From Tamarix chinensis (taxonomy: Eukaryota > Streptophyta > Magnoliopsida > Caryophyllales > Tamaricaceae): a stretch of DNA of 64,000 nucleotides. Positions 25,293 through 38,804 of this stretch are shown piece after piece. The translations under genes and the position numbers were made by a program. The stretch covers positions 31,986,110-32,050,109 of the forward strand of contig CM060173.1 of the NCBI GenBank assembly GCA_030549775.1, written 5' to 3'. Positions within the stretch are counted from its first letter, which is position 1. The number at the start of each line of letters is the position of its first letter. The notes under the pieces were generated by a model. The model saw only the letters and a program-made list of their open reading frames with translations, made no database searches and was not told the DNA's origin.

Positions 25293-26284
25293 TGCAGGAG
25301 CAAATACTCAAGAATTAGCATTTATAATTATGGAACCAATTATTCTTCATTTCAAAAGGATCTCCCACAAAATTAAAGACAAACGGATGGTTACATTGCA
25401 AGTTATAAATGAAGCATACCATACAACCTACTAGCATATATGTGCATGTGCATGGCATGTATGGAGTGCATGGCTACGTGCATGGAGGGAAAAATGCAGC
25501 TTGGACATGCATATTATTTGATTAAATAAATTAATTAATTAGTAGAGTTAAATATTAGCTAGAGAATAAAGTAGCATAAATCTACCTTTTTAAAGAATAT
25601 TCTATATTCTAGTATCTTTTAGTATATTGTACATTCTAGTATATTTTAGCTAAGTATCTTTTGAAGAATTATACCTTTTATCTAATATCTTGTAATCGGT
25701 AGCCTTGGCTATATAAAGCCATAGAACCAATGATTGGAGAAAGAAGATCAAGAATTGATGTTGAGTGCAAATTGCAAGCATTGAATTCTGTGTGAGTTCA
25801 TCTCAAGTTTAACCGAACCTTTATGAACGATTAATCTTCAAACTATTAATCTCTTCATATGTGTGAATTACGGATTAAGTTCTATCTTTCTAAACTCCAT
25901 AACCACACCATTATTAGCCATATTCATCATCCAAACACATCCCAAAAATCAAAACCCTAATTCAAAACCTTAACCTTAATTTCAAAATTAAACCCTAACC
26001 CTAACCCTAACCCCATTAAACCATCCATCATCAAACCCTAGTCATCGAATCATCCTCACCTTCATCTCTTCATTATCAGATCATATTCATCATTCATCCA
26101 TCAAATTTGAATCACCTTAATCATCATCTCATCACCACCATATTCGAATCATCCTCACAATTATCTTTCCATATATGAATATGCAGATCCTTAATTCACC
26201 AATTTTGAACCTTCTTCTTCTTAATTCCAGCTAATAGAGCATTAGGTTTACCAATTTCACAATTTCATATTCCCACAAACATCA
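25293..26284 (+). mobile_element. 0.9-1.0 kb interspersed repeat, copy 2, inverted relative to copy 1
   Basis: Reverse-complement match of 4944-5842. Ends read TGCAGGAGCAAATAC...CCCACAAACATCA. Flanks ATTTTTGA (25285-25292) and ATTTCTCA (26285-26292) agree at 6 of 8 positions, consistent with a decayed 8-bp target duplication. The TATA box TATATAAAG (25710-25718) sits in GGCTATATAAAGCC, as in copy 1. A telomere-like run AACCCTAACCCTAACCC follows near 25992. The GGAACCAATTATTCTTCAT region matches copy 1 near 5790. No ORF of note. Possibly a non-autonomous hAT-type element that carries a promoter. Confidence 0.7.
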
Positions 26285-29150
26285 ATTTCTCAGTGTCACA
26301 TTGTCATTATTTTTCATTTTCGATAATATTTTTTAATATACAATAAATAAATATGTGATAAATGAAAATCATAATCATCAATAACTCTGTGAAAAATGAA
26401 ATATCAAAGTTGTCTTATGATTATAAATCCTACACCAATTCCAATGAATTTGTCTCAATGCCAAACTTAGTAAAATAATACTCCATCATAGCACACTAAA
26501 TTTTGTATTGTATGTCTAATGTCTAAAGATAATTATCTATATTGTAAATATGTTGCTAGATATTTATTATGGTCACAACATAGCTAATAAGTGACAATAC
26601 ATCATCTTTTACACCTCAAATTGCAATTATAATTTTCATGATTTCCTACATTGGTTTCCCTACATTATTCATCTTCAATTTACATCAACATGCATATCAT
26701 CCATTTCCTTCATTCTTATAGTTGTTTACATGGTGGACCATGCCCTTCCTTTGTTAATTATTTCATTTCTTGATATTATGACATAATATTCTAGTAGCAA
26801 GTGCATGGTATCCTCAATAATATTCTTTGGTCACTGAATCAGTGTAGAGTCCTTTGATCTCCTCCTATTTTAATTCATCCAAATAACCCATATTAGTGTA
26901 CACATTATTTCTAACATCTCGTCATCTAAGTGTTAGATTATGAAATGGATCCAATCAAATTCATTGAATTTTCATACTATACAACTTCACTATGGATTAT
27001 CATCATCCAAATAAAAGAATTAGGTAATTGGGCAATCATTAACCTCATGCACCAAAGTTTAAGTTACTTGTTCAAACGTCTCACACATTGGTCCATTCAT
27101 ACCTTTCTCAACCAACATATTTTTTATTTAATAGCTACTCCTTACAAGCCTTTGATTCTTTGAAGTATTAATCTTAATTTGACATTCTTAGTGAGGATTG
27201 TGAGGTGCTAGATTTGTTGTCATTGCAAACTTGATGATGATGACTCATCCTTGGCTCCCTTTAGATATTTTAGCTCAATATCATGCCTAGATACTATTAT
27301 CCCTAGTTGGTTGTAAATTTAATAAAGCCTTAAAATATCTAATAGTTTCATAGGTTGTAAAATAGGTCATCATAAATTTGTATTATACTGCTAAGAGACA
27401 TGATCTAACAATTTCATGATATATCTCACATGTGTTGCATTTCAATAATTATGAACTCATTTTCTAGTCTAAAACATATGGTTGAAGTCAAAAATACCTT
27501 CTATTGTGGCTTACTCAAGCATCCTCCCATACCCGTATATCTGACTCATCGCCAACTCATCACACACAATCTTCTTCCAATAGGTTTTTCCTCAAACATA
27601 TTCTTTATGCTTGATTTGTTGTAAGAGATGAGTTGAATTGATTAAGGCCTAAAAAGGCCATATATTCTTTATCTTTTCAATTTTTACTTATATTGACCAT
27701 AGTTATTAATATTTAATATGAGTTCTATATATTTTTAAACTCAATTATTCCTTGTTAAATTGCAACTAAATTTATCAAATTAGATCAATTAGTTTATAAC
27801 CACAAATCGATTTGCTCTTCATATTTATAAGTTTAGTGACTGAGACGTTTTAGTGGTGTTAAATGGAATGGATTGAAATTTCTAGTAATGTATTGTCATA
27901 GATTCTATAATATGCTAAGATACTATTATATTAGAGAAATTCAATCTGCAATATGAAAATATTAAATATTCATATATAAAAGAAATCAACATCAAAATAA
28001 ATACTAGAAATATAATTTATTTAATGAGTTTAACTCAATTTAGTTGGTTGCAATTATTATAAATATCTCACTTGTCATTAATATAATTACAAAACAAAAC
28101 TTACCTTTGAAGATGCACATTTTTAAGTAAATTTATAAAATTATAACTTAGTTACACTTTTATTTGAGTAATTAACTTATTATACCATAATTCCATAAAC
28201 AAATTGATAGACTATCTTTCAAGTTTCAATCAATCTTGATTTTTAAGCTCCAACATCAATAATCATCCAATAAAAAAATAGTTAAGAGAACACATGCAGA
28301 AGATAAGGTGAGAAACCAATGAATTATTCTTAATGATCTACTAATTTTACAAAGAAACAAGTTTTAGCAAAAATAATATATTTAATTAATTGAGTACAAA
28401 ATAATGAGTTCGGTAATTATGAATTGAAATTTCACTAAAATGAGAATAGATATTTAAAATAAAATGAATAAATATTACTTTATTTAAAATAAATTAAAAA
28501 ATGATATAATTTACGTATGAGATGGACTGCTAGTCTATTGATATTATGAATTAAGGAGTAAAAAAACATATTAAAAATACTAAAGCTATGATTAATGCAA
28601 AAATTTAAAAGGAGTACAAATATATATACTATCACAAAATATTACTAACATACCAATTAACAAATATTGTCAAAAGGAATTAGTATTATAAAGTATAAAG
28701 ATATGAATGTTAAACATGCTGTGAATAAATTACATATATAATTTAGCCTCAAACTTTAGTTAGGGTTAGAAATACAAACAACTTGTATCTTTAAATTAAA
28801 TTATAATTATAATAAATAATAAAATTATATATATATTATTATTATTAAATTTAAATACTATGAGAAAATAAAATCAAAATCTTACAATGATTAAAGTTTA
28901 TTTAAAAGTCCCATTTTTGACTCATTTTATTTTTTATACATTAAATACTAAATATATTTTTTAACACTTTATCTCCTCTTAAATATTTCACTTACTTCCT
29001 ATTTTTCTAATCCTCTTAATTTTATATAAACTATAATAAGATATTAGTTAAAATATTTCTAATTTTCTAGTAACTTTCTTTTTTCCCTAATATTTTACCT
29101 AAATATTATTTTCCCCCCAATATATATATCTTATTTTTCCTCTAAATTTA
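26285..29150. other. AT-rich DNA with no recognisable gene
   Basis: I see no transposon terminus, conserved domain or RNA gene. The segment 26440-27640 has lower A/T run content and may be an old decayed coding repeat. Translations on both strands gave no family I recognise. Confidence 0.5.
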
Positions 29151-31907
29151 ATATATCACTTGTCAAATATATGCAATATCCGGCACGTAAGGCATAGCTG
29201 GTACTACACTACTACTACTACTTACTTCTATACTAGTCTACTACTCGGTTAGTCAGTTAAGGCTCACAAGTCACAACCTCACACTATAGTCTCTATAGTA
29301 GTCACACACTTACACTATGTCATTGCCCAATTTGTTTTCTTGTGAATCATGTGATTTGAACCAAATGGGTAGAAAGTTTCTGCTTTCTACTTCTTTGTAG
29401 TATGCTTAGCTTAGTTGCTCAAGTGCTCAACTTATCAACCACGACCAGTCACCACTTCCACTAGTCAGTACTCGGTACCTCCCTCCCTTGATTCACTGCT
29501 ACATATCATTCCAAATTTCCAACTCCCCACTCCTAGCTACTCCTCTATTTTGATTTTTTCCATTTCGTTCCATTCCATATGCTCCTCTCCTCTATTTCTT
29601 TTTCAATCAGCATTACTATAGTGATCAGAGGTGAGGTTACTCAGCTTTATAGTTCTTCATTCTTTGGTGACTCTTTGTTGTAGAAATAAGTCAAAATACC
29701 TATTCACATTTATTATTCCTCCTAAATCAAAGCTTGCTATAGGATTATAGTTGCATTAACTTCCTCTATCTCCAACATGTGCATATATAGACTTCATTCG
29801 GCCCTCAGATGTATATGTCATTGTAACAATACCAAAATCTTGATTTCACCTTTTTCTAGTTACTTCAAAAATTCACACCATGAGTAACAAATCTTGTGCA
29901 CCACTTTTCATCAAAAAAAAAATAGTGCACTGCCCTGTCTAACATTTCGTTTAATACCATATAATAATGGCTCTTCTATACATTGGCAATACTGCCAAAA
30001 AGACTACGTATCACACAATTGATCCTATGATTGCCAAAGGTTTATCAATTTACCAATTTTAAAAAATAGATTTTTTCCACCTTGACCTTGCTCATCAAAG
30101 GTAATCGATTGCTGACAAAAAAAATTTTCCTAACAAGAACAGATGCTGATGTAGTATTAGTGGTCATTTTGAATCATACTCATGATGTAATGCTTCTAAA
30201 TATGATCAATAATTAATTTTATTTGGCCTAAAGAGTTGGTTCTTTCCTCTTGAACCAAGTGTTGAAATTTTTATCTTTAATTTTTATTATTCATTCTCTA
30301 TTATTTTTGTTTATTATTGATGTATTGAACTTGGTATAGTAGCTATGCTTCATGTGATTAAGCTGTTGAAAACTTATTAATTGCTTGCTTATGTCATTGT
30401 ACATGGTCATTTATGGGAGGGTGCTAGTAATTCCAATAAGAAAAAACCCAAACTAAGCGTGCTTTAGAGAAATAAAAAAAATGCAACATAATTTTGTTTA
30501 AGGTTATATGTGGTTCAGTACTTGTTTATCGAGTGTGGCATATATAATTTAATATTCTGTCGGTCCCTGGAGGAGAATGTTATACTAATTAGATCCTCTT
30601 GTCATTATGTTAAATATTTAGCTAGAATATATACACGTTGGCCTATAATATAGTGTAATCTTTAGGCTACATCTACATGTAAATTTCGATTGAATGTTAG
30701 TCGTTTCCAACCCATTACCTTATGTTGGGCCCAGTCATACAAAATAAGCTCATGGGTGTAGACAAATGAGATAATGCATTTACAATCTATAGGAATTAGA
30801 GAATATTTGAGTACACTCATTGTACATTTTTCATAGGAAGGGGTATAGGAATATAGGGATAATCAATGGATTCAGTTGCACATGATTGTAGAAATTGAAA
30901 TCTTGGTTCAATTGTATTATTTAATGGCTGAGACAGATATTTTTATCTATTTCCTTTCAATTACATGTTTAGGATTATTTTTAGACTTCTTGTGGTGTTT
31001 GAAATAGGAGAAAAAATGTATGTATTTAACCTCAATGACCACCCCATTGAGGAACAAGAAAAAGAGTAGACACAATAAACCTCAATAACCAGCTATGCAA
31101 AAATTTAGGTGTTTCCTATCCTAAAATAAGTTATGATCTGCTGCATGAAGTAATGTTCTTATCTGTCCTTACTCATACATTACAATGTGGATTCTTCATG
31201 AGTGCAAGAGGAAATACGACAATGAGAACATCTTAATTTAATTTTTATTTTGTTAAAAATGTTTGTTATTCAATGACTACAGTGGTTTGGAGATGAGGTG
31301 ACTCTTAATTTTATTTTTATTTTGTTAAAAATTTCTCGTGATAAAAGCTTTAGATTATGTTAACTGTGACATTTTTTGATAAATAACTTGTATTATGGTA
31401 ATCTGTTTGTTTCTAGTATGGTTGATTGGAAATAACATATATGTTTAGCACGCAAATAGTGTAGTGCGTATGAATATGTATATGGTTGATGTTGATTTTA
31501 TTTCTATCAAAGATGATGATAGATATTAATATTAGTCTAGTTGCTCCTGTTATCCTACACTGTTGCACGTATAGTATTAACGCAATATGCTATCTTGCAC
31601 CGCTAAATATCATATCTATCTATTTTAAGTTAGGACAATGTCAATATGTCATGTGTGTTTGGAATGTGTCTAATGTTTGCGCACACATGACAATATCTGT
31701 TAGTTTAACATGCAAACATATTATTATGTATATATGTTTAGCATGCAAATTATATGTTAGCCTATTAAATGGAAATAATCTATCTATTTAGCACTCATAT
31801 ACCAGCCTTTATAATTTTTGTTAAAGATTTATCTCACTCTCTATTTTAATTCATTGATGTTTTAATTATTATGTATAATTATATTTATTTATTTTAATTT
31901 ATTATAG
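29151..31907 (+). other. Upstream region or large 5' intron of the hAT transposase remnant
   Basis: No ORF of recognisable type. A short frame at 29415-29621 is serine-rich and of low complexity. Sequence at about 29630 (CAGAG/GTGAGGTTAC) could be a splice donor for a 5' intron ending at the acceptor TTTATTATAG (31907) that opens the transposase exon. This is inference from layout; the left end of the hAT element was not located. Confidence 0.3.
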
Positions 31908-34215
31908 GTATAGAAGTTGGAAATTATGATGCTAGTAATATTCTAGATCCTGAGTTGCAAGAAGCAGATAAGAAAAGGAGATTAATTTGGAAAGAGTTAC
32001 TGAGGCTTAAAGGAACCGAGACCAAGGATGGAAAAGATAGAACACTTTGGAGCCATTGTAAGGTGGCTTCTTTCATTGCTAGTTCACATTATGGAGCAAA
32101 AAATCTAAAAAGACATCTTAATAAATATCCATCATATCAACAAAATTTGAATGTAGAAACTAATATTTATGACCAAAGGATATATAGAGATATATTAGCA
32201 AGGGATATCATCAAACATGGGTATGCATTCTCTTGGGTTAAACACAAAGGCAATAGAGAAACTCATGCATACTTGAATAATCAAGTTAGAATCATTTGTA
32301 GAAATATTGTAAAATCGGACATATTGAAATTGCATTCAAACTTGAAAATCGAGCTTAAGAACTATCTTTGTAGCATCCCTAGTCATATTTGTCTGACTTT
32401 TGATATGTGAACTTTTTGTCAAACCGTGGGATATATGTGTTTGACTACTCATTTTGTGGATGCTAATTGGAAGTTTAATAGTAGAGTACTAAACTTTTTT
32501 TCATATAGAAGCACTACATATGGGACAAATCTTACATAATTCAGTATTAAGTTTGCTTCAAGATCGGGGTATTGAGGATAAGATTTTCTCTAACATATTG
32601 GACAATGCTTCTAGCAACGATAGAATGCAAGATCATTTGATTAATATACTAAATGATCAAAAAAAAACTTTACATGATGGTATTTACTTACATACTCAGT
32701 GTGGTGTTCATGTTTTGAATCTCATTGTTAAGGATAGGCTTAAGGTGATAGAGGATATTGTTGTTAAGGTTAGAGATAATGTAAAATATATCAAGTTGTC
32801 AGAATCAAGGAAGATTAAATTTTGAAATTGTGTGAAATTAGCCCGAATATCAGATACTAAAGCATTATGGCTTGATGTTCCCACAAGGTGGAACTCAACA
32901 TATTTAATGATTGATAGAGTTATTATTTATGTTGATGGATTTAAGGAGATAGTGGTTTTTGACCCCTTGTATAAGCAGTTCCCTAACCTCAAGAGCGGGA
33001 CATGCTTGAAAAAATTCGTGATGTCTTAGAACCATTTTATGATATTACTGAGTTATTTTCTGGTAGTCAATATATCCTATAGTAAATTTGTATTTTGAGA
33101 ATGTATGGAAGATTGAAATGCTTTTAAATGAGTTGGTAAAGCGTGATGATAAAGTGTTAAGGAAAATGACGGTAGAAATTGAAATGCCTCGAAAATTTCT
33201 AATTTTATAAACTACATTTAAAGGATATTTATTATAAGAATTATTTAAATAAATTATTTTTAAATTGAATTAATTATGGAAAATCAAGAAGAAATTTATA
33301 AGTATTTTTATTAGAAAAGAATTTGGGTATTTTAGCTAATTAAGCATTTTATTTTGAAAATAAATTAAATAAATTATTTTATTCAAAATAAGAAGGAGAA
33401 AATAGTTTCAAATTAATATTAATTTTATAAATAATTTAATTAGAGAAAATTAGGATGTTTTGCTAATTAAAAAGGAATTTATGGAAAATATTTTAAAAAT
33501 CCTAATTTAGCCTAAAAAAAGGATTTAAATATTATTTTATTTAAATATTATCATTTTTAAATATCCCAAATATTCTAATTAATTTAATTAAGCCAACCCA
33601 CTATTTTAATTTTTCCCTTTTTCCTTTTTCCTTTTCTTTTTCTTCTTCTTCCTCTTTTCTTTTTCTTTTTTTCTTCTTCTCCCGAACTGGGCCAGTCGCG
33701 GCCCATTTCCCTTCTTCTTCCCTTCGGCCCAGCCCGCGCCGCGCACCTTTCTTCCGCCATCCCTCTCTACGTCGTGTTTTGACTCTTTTAACACTGAAAC
33801 CCGTCGTTTCATTAAACCTCCTCCTCCGTCGCGCCCAGACCGGCCCGGTCTTCCCTCTTTTCTTTTCTCTTCTTTCCTCCGCGAACCGCCCGGTCCGGCC
33901 CTTTCTTCTTCTTCTTCCTTCGCGCCTGCCAGCCCGTCGACCAGCACCTGCAACCTCCGCCGCCAGCCGAGATTTTCGCCGCCAACTTCGCCGTTGATCC
34001 GGCCAATAATTCTCCCCTCCCCCTCGCCGATTCAACAGCCTCATCAGCCCAACCTATACCTCCCTTCCTTCTCGTGCGATTTTCCCCCTTTCTTCCTGTG
34101 TAACAACCATTGCCCCGTTTGAACTTCTGCCAGCCAACCCTCACCGCTGGTAAACCTAACCCTACTAGCCCAACTCTCTAGCCCATTCACAAACCCTAAA
34201 GTCTCATTTACAGTC

Positions 34216-34223
34216 TATAAATA
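34216..34223 (+). promoter_or_regulatory. TATA box of LTR E
   Basis: TATAAATA followed by a C run and ATAACCTGTATCGAG, matching copy F (TATAAATACCCCCC...ATAACCTGTGCTGC). Conservation around the site supports a shared transcription start about 30 bp downstream. Confidence 0.6.
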
Positions 34224-34919
34224 CCCCCCCCCCCCATAATAACCTGTATCGAGCCTTTGGTTTTCATTACCCAGAATTTTCCCTTTTTCGCCGCCATCCC
34301 TTTAGACGGCAGACCTAACGCCGTCGGCCAACGCCACCACCTATTCCGTCTACCAAAATATTCCTTGCACCTCCCTCTAGCTAACCAAACGTCCCATATC
34401 TCTCGATTCTTCCTTCACAAGACGAACGAGTTGTGCAAAGTTCCCTTCCCGATCAACCCTGTTTTATGCCCCGCCACCCTTCGCGCCGCCCTTAGCCACC
34501 TCCTTCGCCGCTAAGGTCGCTTCTTTCACCTCCCAAACTGTGCTGCAGACCCTGCCCTACCTTCCCATACCTTTAGTTTCCTTTTTCTCGTTCTCCTCCC
34601 CTCTCTTTCTTCATCTCCTCCATTCGGCCACCACCCACCGCCGCTGTGCGCCGCCACCTTTGGCTCCGCCACCACCCTCATTCTGTCCCTCTCCTTCTGG
34701 GGAACTCAAAACAACCCAGCTCCCATTTTAATTCTTCCTATCTTATTCCTAGCATGCAACTTTCCCCTCTTTCTTTCCTCTTTCCGGCCACCGCCGCCAC
34801 CTCCGTGCGCCACCGCCGGTGCCGCCTATCCCCACCAACATTTGGTTGAACCCTAGACCCTCTCAGCTATTTTCCCTATTTTTATAACCCTTAAATTATT
34901 TTATTTCAATTATTTACAT

Positions 34920-34968
34920 ATAAATACTATTATTATTATTCTTAATATTTATATTTTAATATGCACCA

Positions 34969-35024
<56 letters not shown>

Positions 35025-35247
35025 TATGTTGAGGGCTGAAGCCTAATATATTTTAATTCGATTTTATTATTATTCTTCTTATTATTTCTATATTTACTAT
35101 TATTAATATTAAAATGTTATAAGTATAATTATTATTATTATTATTTTCTATTTTGAATTTCCATTATTCTTATTTATCATTATTAATACAAATATTTTAA
35201 CATTAGTGTTGCTATTAATTTTACTATTATTATTATTATTATCATAA

Positions 35248-35279
<32 letters not shown>

Positions 35280-35480
35280 GAATTGGGTTATTTAATTTAC
35301 AAATAATCTTTCTAGTATTATTTTGGTAAAGGGTCCGAATCCCTTATTTCACTTTATTTTTGAGTAATTCCTTTTTATTATTATTTCTACTATTTTCTTA
35401 TTCTTATTAATATTAATATCGATATTATTTTGGTATTTTTGTTATTATTATTTTATAAAAAAAACTATTCTTATATTAAA
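34920..35480. repeat. (ATT)n arrays in LTR E
   Basis: The longest pure run is at about 34972-35022. Further interrupted ATT runs follow to 35480. Same relative place as in copies A and F. Confidence 0.9.
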
Positions 35481-35841
35481 TTAGTTTTTAATATTATTTT
35501 GATAGGAGAGAGTCTAATTTTAGCTTTCCTCTCATAATAGGTAAAACCATCAAATCCCTCAAGTGGAATAGGAGCATGCACCAAGACCGGTGACGTTTTA
35601 GGTAAGGAGTGCTAAGGCCTTTTATGTGCTTATGTGTATTATGTGTTTCGCATGTAGTGTTTATTATTATTAAATATTTTATATGTGGTATGACTTGGAG
35701 TTGAAGTATGTTGTGCATGGCATGTGTATTATTTATGTATGATGATATGTGTTGTGTATGTGAGGATGTCGATGTGGTTTATATGGGAGAAAGGATGAAA
35801 AGGGAGATGGGGAAAGAAGTTGACTAAGCGAAGTGAGTTGA

Positions 35842-36250
35842 CCTAATTTTATGGTTTTATAAGTAATAATCTAATTTATGGTTTTATGTGGAGGAGTATA
35901 ATTTATGATTTTATGCGGAGAATATAATATATGGTTTTATTTGGGAGAATTTAATTTATGATGATAATTGGGAGAATCTAATTTATGATGTTATATGGGA
36001 GAATCGAATTTATGGTTTGTTTGGGAGAATCTAGTTTATGACGTTATTTGGGAGAATGTAATTTATGATATTATATGGGAGAATCTAATTTATGATTTGA
36101 TTGGGAGAATCTAATTTATGATTTGTTTGGGGGAATCCAATTTATGGTTTTGCTTGAGAGATTCTAATTTATGATTTTATGTGGGAGAATCTAACTTATG
36201 GTCTTGTATGGGAGAATCTAATTTGTGGTTATGGAAGGGGAGATTCTAAT
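35842..36250. repeat. Minisatellite, unit near GGGAGAATCTAATTTATGATTT
   Basis: About fourteen imperfect tandem units of about 28 bp with GGGAGAATCTAATTTATG as core. It is specific to copy E. Confidence 0.9.
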
Positions 36251-36289
36251 CAATTGTATTATGAGGAAAAATCTTTGGGTTTTATATGA

Positions 36290-36620
36290 TTTGAATCTTC
36301 GGTTTTATGTGATTTGAATCTAGGGTTTGGTAAGGATGAATATTTGGTTGGTATGGATGGAATTTAGGGTATTGTATGACGGAATCTTGGGTTTGCCTAG
36401 TGGTATTAATGGATGTATGTTACTATTAGGGTTTGCATGATGATATTAAGGTTTGTATGGTGGTAATTATAGTTGTATTGTGGTATTAGGAGTTATATGG
36501 TGACATTGATGGTTGTATGGTGGTATTAGGGTTTGCATGGTTGAATTTAGGGTTTCACGTGGAATTTTAGGGTTTGCATGAAAAAGGTTCAAAGGTTTGC
36601 ATGGAGAGATTAATGTCTGC
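36290..36620. repeat. Second minisatellite of LTR E, GGTTTGCATGGTGGTATTA type
   Basis: Loose repetition of TTAGGGTTTGCATGG and TTGTATGGTGGTATTA motifs, directly after the first minisatellite. Confidence 0.6.
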
Positions 36621-36910
36621 ATGGGTGAAATTTACGCGTGAAAAGCTAATTTGGGATGTAAGGAATGTAATGTAAGTGTTGTTTGGGTGTTTGATCACTT
36701 GGGATGAAAAATAGCACGTGGAGCAAAATAAGGGTACGGAGGAGACTGAATTATGGTTTGTTGTGGTTAATTGAGGTCTATGGTGGTTGATTAGGGTTTT
36801 TGGTGTTATCATGTGTTTGTGGTGATTAAGTGTAATTATGGTGAAAGCCTTTGAATAAGATACTTAAGATACTAATCATTTAAAGTGGAAGATTATTGAG
36901 CCGGGTCCAG

Positions 36911-37245
36911 ACCGATCCACCAGTCAGAAATAGTGGTTAGGACATGATGTCCTATGTGTAACCGATCCACCGGTAAAAATAGTGGTCAGGCTTTGTACCT
37001 GTGCGTTTCCGGCCCACCGGCAATAATAGTGAGATGACTCGAGCTCAATAAAAACAAACCAGAGTTACAAACACTTCAAAGATACTAATTACTTACAATG
37101 GAACACCATGTGAGCAGGAACGAGACCGATCCACCGGTCAGGAATAGTGGTGTGGACTTTATCCCGCAAGTGTCCGATCCACCGGCGAATAATAGTGGTG
37201 TGGACTTTGTCCCGCAAGTGACCGGCCCACCGGCAATAATAGTGG
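36911..37245 (+). repeat. 2x3 array of CCGATCCACCGG...ATAATAGTGG units, LTR E
   Basis: Units start at about 36911, 36961 and 37009, then 37125, 37173 and 37221. Period is about 48-50 bp, exactly 48 bp in the second block. Each block is introduced by AGATACTAATNANTTA, so the arrangement is a duplicated block of three. Copy F has the same 2x3 layout. Confidence 0.9.
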
Positions 37246-37441
37246 GGTGTTCCTGTATTTACATGGATTTGATAAAAGGCATGGTGTGAATCGGACTCTA
37301 ATAAGAGATTAATGAAACGATTAATCTGAACTACAATTGGGCCTTTGTACTTTTACCCGGTTGATCATATGCATTTATGAATATGCTCTTTTATGTTCTG
37401 CATGATTTATGTGTTGGCCTTAGTGATTAAGTCACCTTACT

Positions 37442-37460
37442 CAGTACTGGACCTGTACTG
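37442..37460 (+). other. Short hairpin in LTR E (CAGTAC/GTACTG)
   Basis: CAGTAC and GTACTG arms around a 7-nt loop. Copy F has the same arms around a different loop. Confidence 0.6.
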
Positions 37461-37771
37461 ATACTACCTTGGCTGATGGGTCCTGTGATGATCCACTGAT
37501 GGTGGGGAGCAGACCTCTTGTGCAGGTTTAAGATCAGAGACTATTTTGGGGTGGCAGGCCTGATTTGAGTGAGTAGGCAATCCGGAATTTGACCCATCGG
37601 GTTTTATCTTGTTTAAATGTATTTCTATTTGGAAGTTACAAGTGTTATTTGAAACTTCAAGGGTATTGTAATTAACTCTTAATTTCTCGTACTCTGATTT
37701 TGTGTATGATGTTTGAATCCTTTTATGAATTGTTAATTTGAATTTAACGTACATCTTTTCTTTAGCCTTAG

Positions 37772-37817
37772 CACTTGGTACTGGAATGGTTTGAGAGAAC
37801 CGGTCTGGTACTAAGTG
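37772..37817 (+). other. Conserved 3'-terminal hairpin, LTR E
   Basis: CACTTGGTACTGG faces CTGGTACTAAGTG-type sequence around a loop rich in G/A, about 100 bp before the LTR end. It is equivalent to hairpins in A, D, F and G. Confidence 0.7.
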
Positions 37818-38316
37818 TGGCGGTAACATTCCCAGAATTCACAGGTTTTAAGTATTTCTATTTTAATTGCTTCCGCTTTTCAAAAAAAAAAGTAGTGAAT
37901 TTTGGGGTGTTACAGAAATGAAGATTAATTTTCATAAGTATTGGGCCAACTTAGATAGGAATGAATATGGTGCATTATTTGCATTTACTGTGATTCTTGA
38001 TCCTCATTGTAAGATGGATTTTATAAAGTGTTGCAATCAAAAATTATTTGGAATGGAACAAGAGCTTCTTTGAAGGTTAGTGATGTGTCATTTAAGTTAG
38101 GGAACCTCCTTGTGGAGTATCCTTCAGTTAATGATGGAGGAGGTACTTGCAATAACTTTTGTGGAACATCATCAACATCAAACACTAACACCATTTGTTA
38201 TACTCACAAGCACAAATTTAATTTCTCTACTTTAAGTTTACATTTCTCACCTTCCCTTAATGTTTTATGTCTTTCCTTCAATTTTGATTTGTTATTTTAT
38301 TTATATTCAATTGACT

Positions 38317-38464
<148 letters not shown>

Positions 38465-38804
38465 ATGTGTTTTTTGCAATTTTTAGGGTTTTGATGAAAA
38501 TGAGACTGCATACACTTATAATAAAAAGACAAAGTTGGATAAGTATCTAGATGATCCTAGAATGGACCACAAAATCAAGTTGAACATTTTTGACTTTTCG
38601 AGAGAGAACGAGTCTCAATATGGAGAGTTCTCACATCTAGCTAGGGATATTTTAAGTGTGTCCCTCACAGCCCTTGCATCAAAATTAACTTTTAGCATTT
38701 GAGGTAGGGTTATAAATAAGTGGAGGAGCTTGTACTTACCTAAAAATATTGAAGCATTGATAACTACTCATAGTTGGTTGTATGGTTTCGAAGAGTGTTT
38801 TTAA

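Larger units (their letters stand above)
33180..37914 (+). mobile_element. LTR copy E, solo LTR inside the hAT transposase
   Basis: Starts TGAAATGCCTCGAAAATTTC and ends AATTTTGGGGTGTTACA. It is flanked by a perfect 5-bp duplication GAAAT (33175-33179 and 37915-37919). The transposase reading frame is continuous across the site if the LTR and one duplication copy are ignored. Modules in order: AT-rich U3-like part, C/T-rich block (33600-34200), TATAAATA (34216-34223), C/T-rich leader (to 34860), ATT arrays (34920-35480), minisatellites (35842-36620), 2x3 CCGATCCACCGG array (36911-37245), hairpins (37442-37460 and 37772-37817). Arginine-, lysine- or proline-rich frames at 33601-34849 are composition artefacts. 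Confidence 0.9.

Noticed and set aside
26930..27624. Frames of 64-77 codons as decayed gene
   Set aside because: No family recognised on either strand; too short and unsupported to annotate as coding.
31486..31791. 101-codon frame upstream of the hAT transposase
   Set aside because: No recognisable domain, many rare-looking hydrophobic/Cys patches, and it ends before the acceptor that opens the transposase exon.
33601..34849. Arginine/lysine-rich and proline-rich frames of 60-147 codons
   Set aside because: They overlap the TATA box and C/T-rich leader of LTR E, and there is no conservation with the matching part of copy F.
36911..37245. Possible CRISPR-like array
   Set aside because: The 48-50 bp period repeats sit inside a plant LTR, spacers are themselves repeated between units, and there is no cas context.
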